The notes beneath the pieces are model-generated. The model had not been told where the DNA came from and did not search any database. It worked only from the letters and a program-made list of their open reading frames with translations. Of a stretch of 18,094 nucleotides of DNA, positions 6,566 to 13,426 are shown one piece after another. Both the position numbers and the translations under genes were made by a program. Numbering within the stretch: the stretch's first letter is position 1; the number at the start of each line of letters is the position of its first letter. Source of the DNA: Candidatus Bipolaricaulota bacterium (lineage in GTDB: Bacteria > Bipolaricaulota > Bipolaricaulia > UBA7950 > UBA9294); the NCBI GenBank assembly GCA_021159105.1, contig JAGGSM010000104.1, positions 1-18,094 on the forward strand. Direction: 5' to 3'.

Positions 6566-8497
6566 ATGCCATACGGGTTCAATCAGAAGGTCCTTCACGT
6601 CGACCTCACAAAGCGCGAAATGACGGTGGAGGAGCCGGAGGAGAAGGTATACCGCAAGTACATCGGGGGGAGTGCTCTTGGCCTTTACTATCTGTTGCGC
6701 GAGATGCGTGCAGGGGTCGATCCGCTCGCACCGGAGAACGTGCTCGTCCTCTCCCTCAGCGTGATCACAGGAGCACCGATATCGGGCCAGAGCCGGCTGA
6801 CTGTTAGCGCCAAGTCGCCGCTTACCGGGGCCATCGGTGATTCTCAGTCCGGCGGGTTCTTCCCCGCGCAGATGAAGTTCGCCGGCTACGACGCGATCGT
6901 CATTCATGGCCGCGCTAGCGAGCCAACGTACCTATTGATCGAAAACGGACAGGCGCAGCTGCGCGATGCCGCGAAGCTGTGGGGAAAGACAACCGCGGAT
7001 GTAGAAGAAATGCTGCGCCAGGAGCACGGCAAGGAAATCCAGGTCCTCCAGTGCGGCCCAGCAGGGGAGAGGGGAGTCCTCTTCTCCGGTCTTGTCAGCA
7101 GCGGGAATCACATCAACGGGCGTACGGGAATGGGCGCGGTGCTGGGCTCGAAGAACCTGCGCGCGGTCGTCGTTCGTGGCGATAACGAGCTTCACCTGGC
7201 CGATCCTGATGGGTTGCGCGATCTTGCGCGACGAGGGGCAAAGGCCCTCCCGGAATCTGGAGTGGCTGACCTCGGAAAGTACGGCACAGCGGGGATCGTC
7301 AGCTCACAGAACGCCCAGGGGGGGCTGCCCACCCACAACTACACGCGTGGCGTCTTTTCTGGGCACGAGAAGCTCGACGGGAAGACGATGTACGATACCA
7401 TACTGCGCGGGGCTAAGGATGAAAGACAGGACCAGTTAGGGCGTGGAACCTGTTATGCGTGTGCGGTACGCTGCAAGCGGATCGTCGAGGTTGATGATGG
7501 CCCGTTCCCGGTCGATCCGCGCTACGGCGGCCCAGAGTACGAGACGCTCGCTGCGCTTGGAAGCTACTGCGAGGTGGACGACCTTGCGGCTGTCGCGCGA
7601 GCAAACGCGCTGTGCAACGCCTACGGGATTGACACTATCTCCTGCGGCGGGACGATCGCCTGGGCGATGGAGTGCTACGAGAACGGGATCATCACCAAAG
7701 AAGACACGGGCGGGATCGATCTTACCTTCGGAAACGCCGAGGCGATGCTGCAGATGGTAAAACTGATCGCCAAGCGAGAGGGGTTCGGCGGCGTGCTGGC
7801 GAACGGCTCGGCACGGGCGGCAAGAGCGATCGGTAGAGGCTCGGAGCGTTACTTGACAACCTCTAAGAACCAGGAAGCACCGGCACACATGCCGCAGGTT
7901 AAGCCGACCGTCGGGTTGATCTATGCGGTCAACCCGTTCGGCGCCGACCACCAATCGCACGAACACGACGGTGCCTACGCCGGAGCGCCGGAGCGCATGG
8001 CGCAGCTTGGCCTCTTCGATCCGCAGCCACCGTTGACCCTGAACGCGGAGATGGTACACTACGCCATCGTCACCGAGCACTTCTACAGCCTGATGGACTC
8101 ACTCAACGTCTGCCAGTTCGTCTTCGGACCAGCGAGTTGGCAGCTGTATGGGCCGAACGATCTGGTAGAAGTGGTCCGTGCGGTCACCGGTTGGGACGTC
8201 AGTCTGTACGAGCTGATGCAGGTCGGCGCGCGCAGACTGAACATGCTGCGCGCGTTCAACGCCCGCGAGGGGATCGGCCGCGAGTTCGACACCCTCCCCG
8301 AGAAGTTCTTCGACGTTCCACTTTCCGGCGGTCCAAGCGATGGCTACCGGGTAGATCGGGAACGTTGGGCACAGGCGCGTGAGGCCTACTACGCCATGTG
8401 CGGGTGGGACAGTGCCACGGGCTACCCCACACGAGCAACGCTTGAATCGTTGGGGATCGGCTGGGTGGCGGAGAAGATGAAAGAAAGAAAAGGCTGA
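6566..8497 (+). CDS. aor: Tungsten-type aldehyde:ferredoxin oxidoreductase
   Basis: A 643-aa AOR-family enzyme that would oxidise an aldehyde to the acid and reduce ferredoxin, using a bis-pterin tungsten (or molybdenum) cofactor and one [4Fe-4S] cluster. Family marks: GGSALGLYYLL and ITGAPISGQSRLTVSAKSPL in the N-terminal domain, HINGRTGMGAVLGSKNLRAV, the cluster ligands CYACAVRC (C-x2-C-x3-C, about residues 296-303) with the fourth Cys in DSLNVCQF (about 516), GGPEYETLAALGS (about 321-333) and NPFGADHQSHEHD (about 456-468). The length matches the usual 600-650 aa. Two ATGs lie at 6563 and 6566; AAGGAG (6554-6559) is better spaced for 6566. A Mo/W-pterin synthesis or tungstate uptake gene is not in the window. 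Between a gamma-glutamyl ligase and a GATase-like hydrolase it occupies the place of an aldehyde dehydrogenase. Confidence 0.93.
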   Translation: MPYGFNQKVLHVDLTKREMTVEEPEEKVYRKYIGGSALGLYYLLREMRAGVDPLAPENVLVLSLSVITGAPISGQSRLTVSAKSPLTGAIGDSQSGGFFPAQMKFAGYDAIVIHGRASEPTYLLIENGQAQLRDAAKLWGKTTADVEEMLRQEHGKEIQVLQCGPAGERGVLFSGLVSSGNHINGRTGMGAVLGSKNLRAVVVRGDNELHLADPDGLRDLARRGAKALPESGVADLGKYGTAGIVSSQNAQGGLPTHNYTRGVFSGHEKLDGKTMYDTILRGAKDERQDQLGRGTCYACAVRCKRIVEVDDGPFPVDPRYGGPEYETLAALGSYCEVDDLAAVARANALCNAYGIDTISCGGTIAWAMECYENGIITKEDTGGIDLTFGNAEAMLQMVKLIAKREGFGGVLANGSARAARAIGRGSERYLTTSKNQEAPAHMPQVKPTVGLIYAVNPFGADHQSHEHDGAYAGAPERMAQLGLFDPQPPLTLNAEMVHYAIVTEHFYSLMDSLNVCQFVFGPASWQLYGPNDLVEVVRAVTGWDVSLYELMQVGARRLNMLRAFNAREGIGREFDTLPEKFFDVPLSGGPSDGYRVDRERWAQAREAYYAMCGWDSATGYPTRATLESLGIGWVAEKMKERKG

Positions 8498-8507
8498 AGG
8501 AGATAAC

Positions 8508-9377
8508 ATGGTTGTTGATAAGGCTCTATCGATCTGTATCCTAAACGCATACCCCAAGGAGAGCAGGGAGAAGTTCGATCGGTCAAACGTCGGGCACCCG
8601 CACGACATGTACCGCGACTTCCTCTCCACCTACGTTCCCCGCGCAAAGGTGGACATCGCCTTTGTCGCTGACGTCGATCTGCCCTTGTTGAGCGATGACG
8701 AGATCTCCGCGTACGACGGGTTCATCTGGACGGGGTCCGACCTTACGATCTACCACACGGATGATCCTCGGGTGGCGCGGCAGATCGCGCTAGCTAAGAG
8801 AATCTATGACATCGGAGTCCCCAGCTACGGGAGCTGCTGGGCGATCCAGATGGCGGTCGTCGCTGCTGGCGGAGAGGTAAGAGCAAACCCCAAGGGGCGC
8901 GAGTGGGGGATCGCCCGCGGCATCACGCAAACGCAAGAGGGTAAGAAGTCGCTACTGCTGCAGGGAAAGCCCGATCGCTACGACGGGTTCATCATGCACC
9001 TCGATGAGGTGACGAAGCTCCCATCTGGAGCGACGCTCCTCGCTACGAACGAACACACCCACGTGCAGGCAGTCGAGGTGAAGCATGGAAAAGGCGTGTT
9101 CTGGGCGACGCAGTACCACCCGGAGTATAACCTGTACGAGATGGCGCGCTTGATCGCCGCACGTGATGAACCACTCGTGAGGGAGGGGTTCTTCGCTACA
9201 ACAGATCAAGTCGCGGCGTACGCGGCAAAGATGCTCGCCCTGTACGAGAATCCGTCCTCAAAGGAATTACGGGCGGAGCTTAAGGTGGGAGACGACATAA
9301 TCGATCCCGTCATCAGGCAGCAGGAGATGCGCAACTGGATAGACCATCTAGTGATTCCAAACACAAGCAATCGATAA
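8508..9377 (+). CDS. Class I glutamine amidotransferase-like hydrolase (candidate gamma-glutamyl amide hydrolase)
   Basis: A 289-aa class I GATase domain protein standing alone, with no fused synthetase domain. The nucleophile elbow is SYGSCWAIQM (Cys110), and His204 and Glu206 in TQYHPEYN complete the Cys-His-Glu triad. YDGFIWTGSDLTIYH (69-83) forms the usual glycine-rich oxyanion region, where GMP synthase-like domains have GGP. A C-terminal extension of about 80 residues beyond the triad is poorly recognisable. Relatives include GMP-synthase-like GATases and the gamma-glutamyl amide hydrolases of the IPU pathway; PuuD is a more distant analogue. Because the operon encodes a gamma-glutamyl ligase, the simplest role is to cleave the gamma-glutamyl amide after oxidation and recover glutamate (inference). 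AAGGAG (8497-8502) overlaps the stop codon of the AOR gene. Confidence 0.82.
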   Translation: MVVDKALSICILNAYPKESREKFDRSNVGHPHDMYRDFLSTYVPRAKVDIAFVADVDLPLLSDDEISAYDGFIWTGSDLTIYHTDDPRVARQIALAKRIYDIGVPSYGSCWAIQMAVVAAGGEVRANPKGREWGIARGITQTQEGKKSLLLQGKPDRYDGFIMHLDEVTKLPSGATLLATNEHTHVQAVEVKHGKGVFWATQYHPEYNLYEMARLIAARDEPLVREGFFATTDQVAAYAAKMLALYENPSSKELRAELKVGDDIIDPVIRQQEMRNWIDHLVIPNTSNR

Positions 9378-9390
9378 CCAGGAGGATGAG

Positions 9391-10155
9391 ATGAGACTAG
9401 CAGATAAGGTAGCATTCATAAGTGGGGCCGGCGGCGGAATGGGACGCGAGGCAGCTCTCATGTTCGCGAAAGAGGGAGCGAAGATTATCGCCAATGACTA
9501 CCGCCCAGAAGCGGTGGAAGAGACGGTCAAGTTGGTGCAACAGGCGGGGGGAGAGGCGATCGCCGTCCCCGGCGATGTCGCCAGCGCGAGCGACGTCAAG
9601 CGTGCGATCGAGCTGGGAGAGAAGGAGTTCGGAAAGATAGACGTCCTGTACAACAACGCTGGTGTGATGCCTGATGAGGACGAGTCGGTCACAGATATGA
9701 CCGATGAGGTGTGGGAACGAGTATTGAACATCAACGCAAAAGGGGTCGCTCACTGCTGCCAGTACGGCATCCCAGCGCTGCTGCGCGCCGGCGGTGGATC
9801 GGTGGTCAATATCGCGTCCTTCGTCTCCCTCGTCGGCTGCACCATCCCCCAGGACGCCTACACCGCAAGCAAGGGGGCGGTCCTCGCCCTCACGCACTCG
9901 CTTGCTGTCCAGTTCGGCCCCAAGGGAGTGCGCACCAACGCCATCTCGCCGGGACCGATACTCACCCCCCTCCTCGATGAACTCCTCGCCGATCCGGCCA
10001 AACGGGCGCTGCGGCTGAACCGCATCCCGATGGGGCGGTTCGGAAAGGCGAGCGACATCGTCTACGCCGGGATCTACCTTGCCTCCGATGAATCAACGTG
10101 GGTGAACGGAGCGAACCTGGTCGTCGACGGCGGAATCACCGTCAATTACTTCTAG
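9391..10155 (+). CDS. Short-chain dehydrogenase/reductase (classical SDR, NAD-preferring)
   Basis: A 254-aa classical SDR with a Rossmann fold. The cofactor loop reads SGAGGGMG (11-18), followed by NNAG (88-91), the catalytic Asn in LNIN (112-115), Ser143 in NIASF, and Tyr157 and Lys161 in AYTASK. Asp36 at the end of beta-2 (ANDYRP) favours NAD(H) over NADP(H). The C-terminal VDGGITVNYF ending is typical. AGGAGG (9380-9385) precedes ATG 9391. The reaction would be interconversion of an alcohol with an aldehyde or ketone. In this operon it could oxidise the hydroxyl of a gamma-glutamylated amino alcohol to the aldehyde handled by the AOR (inference). SDR substrates cannot be read from sequence, so a sugar or polyol substrate is equally open. 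Confidence 0.9.
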   Translation: MRLADKVAFISGAGGGMGREAALMFAKEGAKIIANDYRPEAVEETVKLVQQAGGEAIAVPGDVASASDVKRAIELGEKEFGKIDVLYNNAGVMPDEDESVTDMTDEVWERVLNINAKGVAHCCQYGIPALLRAGGGSVVNIASFVSLVGCTIPQDAYTASKGAVLALTHSLAVQFGPKGVRTNAISPGPILTPLLDELLADPAKRALRLNRIPMGRFGKASDIVYAGIYLASDESTWVNGANLVVDGGITVNYF

Positions 10156-10167
10156 GGAGCTGAAGAA

Positions 10168-11043
10168 ATGAGCAATTACTATCCGGATGCAGCACAGCAG
10201 GCTTACCCACCAGAGCATCCGTTGAACAAGTGCAAGGGATTCGTGTTCGATGTGGACGGCGTCCTCGTGCGCGGCGAGGAGATCATCCCTCGCTCCCCCG
10301 AGGCGATCGAGCGGCTGCGCCGCGGTGGGAAGAAGGTGATCTTCATCTCCAACAACTCCACCAAGTCGCGCGAGGAGTACATCGCCAAGTTCACTCGCAT
10401 CGGGATCCCAGTGACCGCGGACGACCTCGTGCTCTCTACCTATGCTACTGCCCGCTACGTGGCGAACGAAAAGCCCGGGGCGAAGGTGTACATGGTCGGC
10501 GCACCCGGCCTCAAGCGCGAGCTGGAACTGGCCGGATTGGAGCTGGTCGACGATCCGCTCGTGGCTGAATACGCGGTGGTCGGTTCGGCGTTCAACGGCA
10601 AGGGTCAGATCACTCCAGAGAACGGAGAGCGGATCACCGGTGCGCTGCGCGCCCTCTACCACGCGGGAGCAAAGTTCGTCGCCACCAACCCCGATCGCAT
10701 CTTTCCTGCCAAAGACGGGGTTATCCCGGGGACAGGCGCGGTGATCGGAGCCCTCTCCTACATGGTTGATCGCCAGCCGGACGCGATCATCGGTAAGCCT
10801 TCTCCCTATATCGTGAAGATTGCCCTCAGCAGGCTGGGGCTCTCTGGAAGTGAATGTGCCATCGTCGGTGACATGGATACCGACATGCTCGCCGGGCAAG
10901 GGATGGACATGACCACGATCTTCGTGCGTTCGGGGGCGATGAGCGAGGAAAAGTTGCGTTCTCTCGGAGTCTCTCCCAGTTTCGTTTTCAATTCAGTGAT
11001 CGATATCTTGGAGCTTAAGTCCAAGGGAGCAAAGGAGCAGTGA
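10168..11043 (+). CDS. Class IIA HAD phosphatase (NagD/AraL/PGP family), copy 1
   Basis: A 291-aa HAD-superfamily phosphatase with a class IIA (alpha/beta) cap. Motif I is FDVDGVL with Asp28 nucleophile and Asp30 acid/base; motif II is ISNNST (Ser61); the cap includes FVATNPDRIFP (170-180); motif III is GKPSP (Lys210); motif IV is VGDMDTDM (Asp235, Asp239). Relatives remove phosphate from small sugar and polyol phosphates, including 2-phosphoglycolate and glycerol-3-phosphate. In this operon glycerol-3-phosphate from the diesterases is a fair candidate substrate (inference). ATG 10168 is preceded by GGGAG (10155-10159), which overlaps the stop of the SDR gene. An N-terminal tail of about 20 residues precedes the core. 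A paralogue follows the second importer. Confidence 0.9.
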   Translation: MSNYYPDAAQQAYPPEHPLNKCKGFVFDVDGVLVRGEEIIPRSPEAIERLRRGGKKVIFISNNSTKSREEYIAKFTRIGIPVTADDLVLSTYATARYVANEKPGAKVYMVGAPGLKRELELAGLELVDDPLVAEYAVVGSAFNGKGQITPENGERITGALRALYHAGAKFVATNPDRIFPAKDGVIPGTGAVIGALSYMVDRQPDAIIGKPSPYIVKIALSRLGLSGSECAIVGDMDTDMLAGQGMDMTTIFVRSGAMSEEKLRSLGVSPSFVFNSVIDILELKSKGAKEQ

Positions 11044-11044
11044 A

Positions 11045-12262
11045 ATGAGTAAGGAGTCATACATCGAGGCATTGAAGGATGGAATCGCCAAACTGCGCGC
11101 TGCTGGGCGCGAGGTGACGCTGGTGCACCACAACGATGCCGACGGTTTAACCGCGGGGGGGATCCTGGAGACGGCCCTCACTCGCGACGGATTCAACGTG
11201 GAGCGGATCGCACTCGAGCGGATCCACCCCCCGATCGTGGAGCGGATCCACGACCGCGCCGCTGGTCATCCGGTGGTGTATACGGACCTTGCGGGAAGGG
11301 CGGCCCCGGTGATCTGCGAGCTGAACCGTGACCGCTCGTTCACCCTCATCCTTGATCACCACCCGGCGGAGGAGTCTACATCTAAGAAGGTATTGAACCT
11401 GTCCACCGAGCGCTTCGGCCTGTCCGGGGAGGACGAGATCTCCGCTGCCACGGCAGCTACGATCTTTGCCACCGTGCTCGATGAGAAGAACATCGACCTG
11501 CGCTACCTGGGAGTTATCGGGGCGATCGGCGATTCGCACGATCGTGGCGGCAAGCTCATAGCTTACAATCGAGAAGCGCTGTTGGATGCCGTGAAACGGG
11601 GAGACATTAAGATCATTTCGAAAGAAAGCAACAAGGAAGAGTACGTCCTCACCAAATTTGGCGGCGAGATTCCTCTGACCCCATTCTCCAAGTCCCTCAC
11701 CGTCCTCGGCGCGGCCGGGTACACGGTTGGAGGTCCGGAGATCGGCATCCGCGCCTGCTTCGAAGGGACGGGCGGGGAGTACGAGGAGAAGCTGGCGGAG
11801 CTGAGCGCGCTCAAGGAAGAGCGCTTCGCCGTGCAACTCGCCCGACTGAAGAGTGGTAACCTGCACGTAACAGCCCACAATCAGTGGTTCATCGTCGGGG
11901 ATGGATTCTCGCCGATGGGGGTGAAGATCATCGGCGAGTTCTGCATGGACATTCGCGATGAGGAGTTCATGGATCCTACCAAGTACATCGCCGGATTCCA
12001 GGACATGCCGACTGAGATCCCGGGACTGGGGACGTTCGAGTGGGACTTGGCCAAGGTGTCGATGCGTGTTCCAACCCCGCTTGGGCAAAAGATCATCGAT
12101 GAGGAGATGCCTGGCCTCGATTGGCTCCTTCCCGAGGCGGCACTCAAGGTCGATGGCACGATCGACGCCTGCCACGGCTACGCCGCGGCTGCTCTTGTGC
12201 CCCATGGGCGCGAGGAGGAACTGATCACACTTATGGATGAGCTGGTGGAGAAGGAGCAATGA
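11045..12262 (+). CDS. DHH/DHHA1-domain phosphoesterase, RecJ-like
   Basis: A 405-aa DHH-superfamily protein. The four metal-binding motifs are HHNDADGLTAG (28-38; Asp31, Asp33), YTDLAGR (79-85; Asp81), LDHHPAEE (103-110) and GAIGDSHD (159-166; Asp163). The C-terminal region, with ACHGYAAAALVPHGR near its end, looks like a degenerate DHHA1 substrate-binding domain. The layout and length resemble the archaeal RecJ/GAN-type nucleases more than the roughly 560-aa bacterial RecJ or the roughly 320-aa NrnA. The DHH family covers single-strand exonucleases, oligoribonucleases, pAp phosphatases and pyrophosphatases, and the substrate here is unknown. It starts one base after the HAD stop and overlaps the next gene by ATGA, so it is translated as part of the metabolic operon, which is unusual for a DNA-repair nuclease. 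Confidence 0.85.
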   Translation: MSKESYIEALKDGIAKLRAAGREVTLVHHNDADGLTAGGILETALTRDGFNVERIALERIHPPIVERIHDRAAGHPVVYTDLAGRAAPVICELNRDRSFTLILDHHPAEESTSKKVLNLSTERFGLSGEDEISAATAATIFATVLDEKNIDLRYLGVIGAIGDSHDRGGKLIAYNREALLDAVKRGDIKIISKESNKEEYVLTKFGGEIPLTPFSKSLTVLGAAGYTVGGPEIGIRACFEGTGGEYEEKLAELSALKEERFAVQLARLKSGNLHVTAHNQWFIVGDGFSPMGVKIIGEFCMDIRDEEFMDPTKYIAGFQDMPTEIPGLGTFEWDLAKVSMRVPTPLGQKIIDEEMPGLDWLLPEAALKVDGTIDACHGYAAAALVPHGREEELITLMDELVEKEQ

Positions 12263-13215
12263 AGCGACGAATACTCCTCGCCATAGGGATGGTGCTCATG
12301 ATCAGTGTGCTGGCTGCAGCGCAAGGAAAGATCATCATAGGGCATCGTGGGGCCGCGGGATACGTCCCTGAACACACCCTGGCCGGATACGCGTTCGGTT
12401 ATGCGTTGGGAGCCGACTACCTGGAGCCGGATCTGGTGATGACAAAGGATGCGCGATTCATCTGCCTGCACGACATCTACCTCGATCCGACGACGAACGT
12501 GGAACAGATCTTCCCTGAGAGGCATCGATCCGATGGACACTGGTACGCCGCTGACTTCACACTTGCGGAGATCAAGACACTTTCCGTGCATGAGCGCTGC
12601 AGGCCAAACGGCGCCCCCTATTTTCCCGACCGCTTTCCGGTCGGCAAGTCGAGATTCTGTGTCCCCAGCTTCGCTGAGATGATCGAGCTTGTTCAAGGGT
12701 TGAACAAGAGCACAGGACGAAACGTTGGGATCTATCCGGAGCTGAAGCGACCAGCTTGGCACGACTCGCAGGGGCTCCCGATGGAACAGGCTCTTCTGGA
12801 CATCCTCGACGAGTACGGCTACACGAAGCCCGGCGCGAAGATCTTTGTTCAGTCCTTCGAACAGACGTCGCTTAAGAAGCTGCGCGATCTGGGGACGAAG
12901 CTCCCGCTCGTTCAGCTTATCAGCGCCAATTGGTCGTTTGCCGGGATGTGGACGAAGAGCGGCCTCGATCAGATCGCTACCTACGCCGATGGGATCGGGC
13001 CATCGAAGACGATCATCGAAAAGAACCCGGCGTTCGTTAACTGGGCACACGATCGCGGCCTCCTCGTTCATCCCTACGTTTTCCGGCGCGATGAACTTCC
13101 GTCCAAGTACTCCAGCTTGGAGCAAGAGATGGAGCAGTTCTACTTCACCTACAACGTCGATGGCCTGTTCACCGATTTCGTCGATGTCGCTGCGCGCGTC
13201 CTCGCGAAAGAATGA
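12259..13215 (+). CDS. glpQ: Periplasmic glycerophosphodiester phosphodiesterase, GlpQ-like
   Basis: A 318-aa exported diesterase that would hydrolyse glycerophosphodiesters to glycerol-3-phosphate plus alcohol outside the inner membrane. A Sec signal peptide covers residues 1-21 (cleavage after AAA). Catalytic and metal residues are His29-Arg30 in GHRGAAGYVPEHT, Glu56 and Asp58 in YLEPDLVMTKD, His71 in LHDIYLD and Glu161/Lys163 in YPELKRP. The insert between the first motifs and the ELK motif, with RFPVGKSRF and LVQGLNKSTGRNVGIYPELK, closely resembles E. coli GlpQ. FTDFVDVA lies near the C-terminus. The ATG overlaps the DHH stop (ATGA), with AAGGAG upstream, so it is coupled to that gene. 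It is probably the last gene of the first operon; I saw no clear terminator hairpin after it. Confidence 0.93.
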   Translation: MKRRILLAIGMVLMISVLAAAQGKIIIGHRGAAGYVPEHTLAGYAFGYALGADYLEPDLVMTKDARFICLHDIYLDPTTNVEQIFPERHRSDGHWYAADFTLAEIKTLSVHERCRPNGAPYFPDRFPVGKSRFCVPSFAEMIELVQGLNKSTGRNVGIYPELKRPAWHDSQGLPMEQALLDILDEYGYTKPGAKIFVQSFEQTSLKKLRDLGTKLPLVQLISANWSFAGMWTKSGLDQIATYADGIGPSKTIIEKNPAFVNWAHDRGLLVHPYVFRRDELPSKYSSLEQEMEQFYFTYNVDGLFTDFVDVAARVLAKE

Positions 13216-13271
13216 TCGATCCGCTGTTGGCCGGCAACGAGTTGACTCCTTCAGATGAGAGTGGAAAACAG

Positions 13272-13300
13272 TTGTCAAGGGGAACGCATCTGCCTATAAT
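13272..13300 (+). promoter_or_regulatory. Near-consensus sigma70 promoter for the second importer
   Basis: A -35 box TTGTCA (13272-13277) and a perfect -10 box TATAAT (13295-13300) are spaced 17 bp apart. Transcription would start near 13307, leaving a leader of about 120 nt before the GTG at 13427. It is the strongest promoter-like sequence in the window. Confidence 0.8.
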
Positions 13301-13331
13301 CGTATACGCAAAATAGCAAAACACATCGAAA

Positions 13332-13349
13332 GGGCAACAGGATCTGCCC
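13332..13349 (+). other. Small hairpin in the ugpB2 leader
   Basis: GGGCA and TGCCC form a 5-bp stem around an 8-nt loop about 25 nt after the predicted transcription start. It is short and could be chance. It lies before a purine-rich stretch (13350-13396) for which I recognise no known riboswitch. Confidence 0.35.
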
Positions 13350-13398
13350 AAGGGGGTGATAGAGAGCAGCCGAGGCGAAGGGAGCAGTAGTGTTATAG

Positions 13399-13408
13399 GT
13401 CAAGTGAC
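13399..13408. promoter_or_regulatory. Operator-like motif GTCAAGTGAC in the ugpB2 leader
   Basis: This is the exact reverse complement of the motif at 191-200. Similarity continues downstream, since both read GTCAAGTGACA-G-AA when oriented alike. It lies about 90-100 nt after the predicted transcription start and just before the ribosome-binding site (AAGGAGG, 13413-13419), where a bound repressor could act as a roadblock. The regulator is inferred to be the DeoR-family protein. Confidence 0.42.
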
Positions 13409-13426
13409 AAGAAAGGAGGGAACAAC

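Noticed and set aside
11147..12259. A 370-codon open frame on the minus strand opposite the DHH gene.
   Set aside because: The plus-strand frame has all DHH catalytic motifs and operon spacing. The reverse frame has no recognisable motif and is explained by codon bias in GC-rich DNA.
12178..13278. A 366-codon open frame on the minus strand opposite the GlpQ-like gene.
   Set aside because: The plus strand encodes a complete signal-peptide-bearing GDPD; the reverse frame resembles no family I know.
13350..13396. Possible glycine-type or other riboswitch in the ugpB2 leader, because of a GCCGAGGCGAAGGGAGCAG segment.
   Set aside because: The conserved CTCTCAGG portion and the rest of the glycine aptamer are absent, and no stable multi-helix fold was evident by eye.
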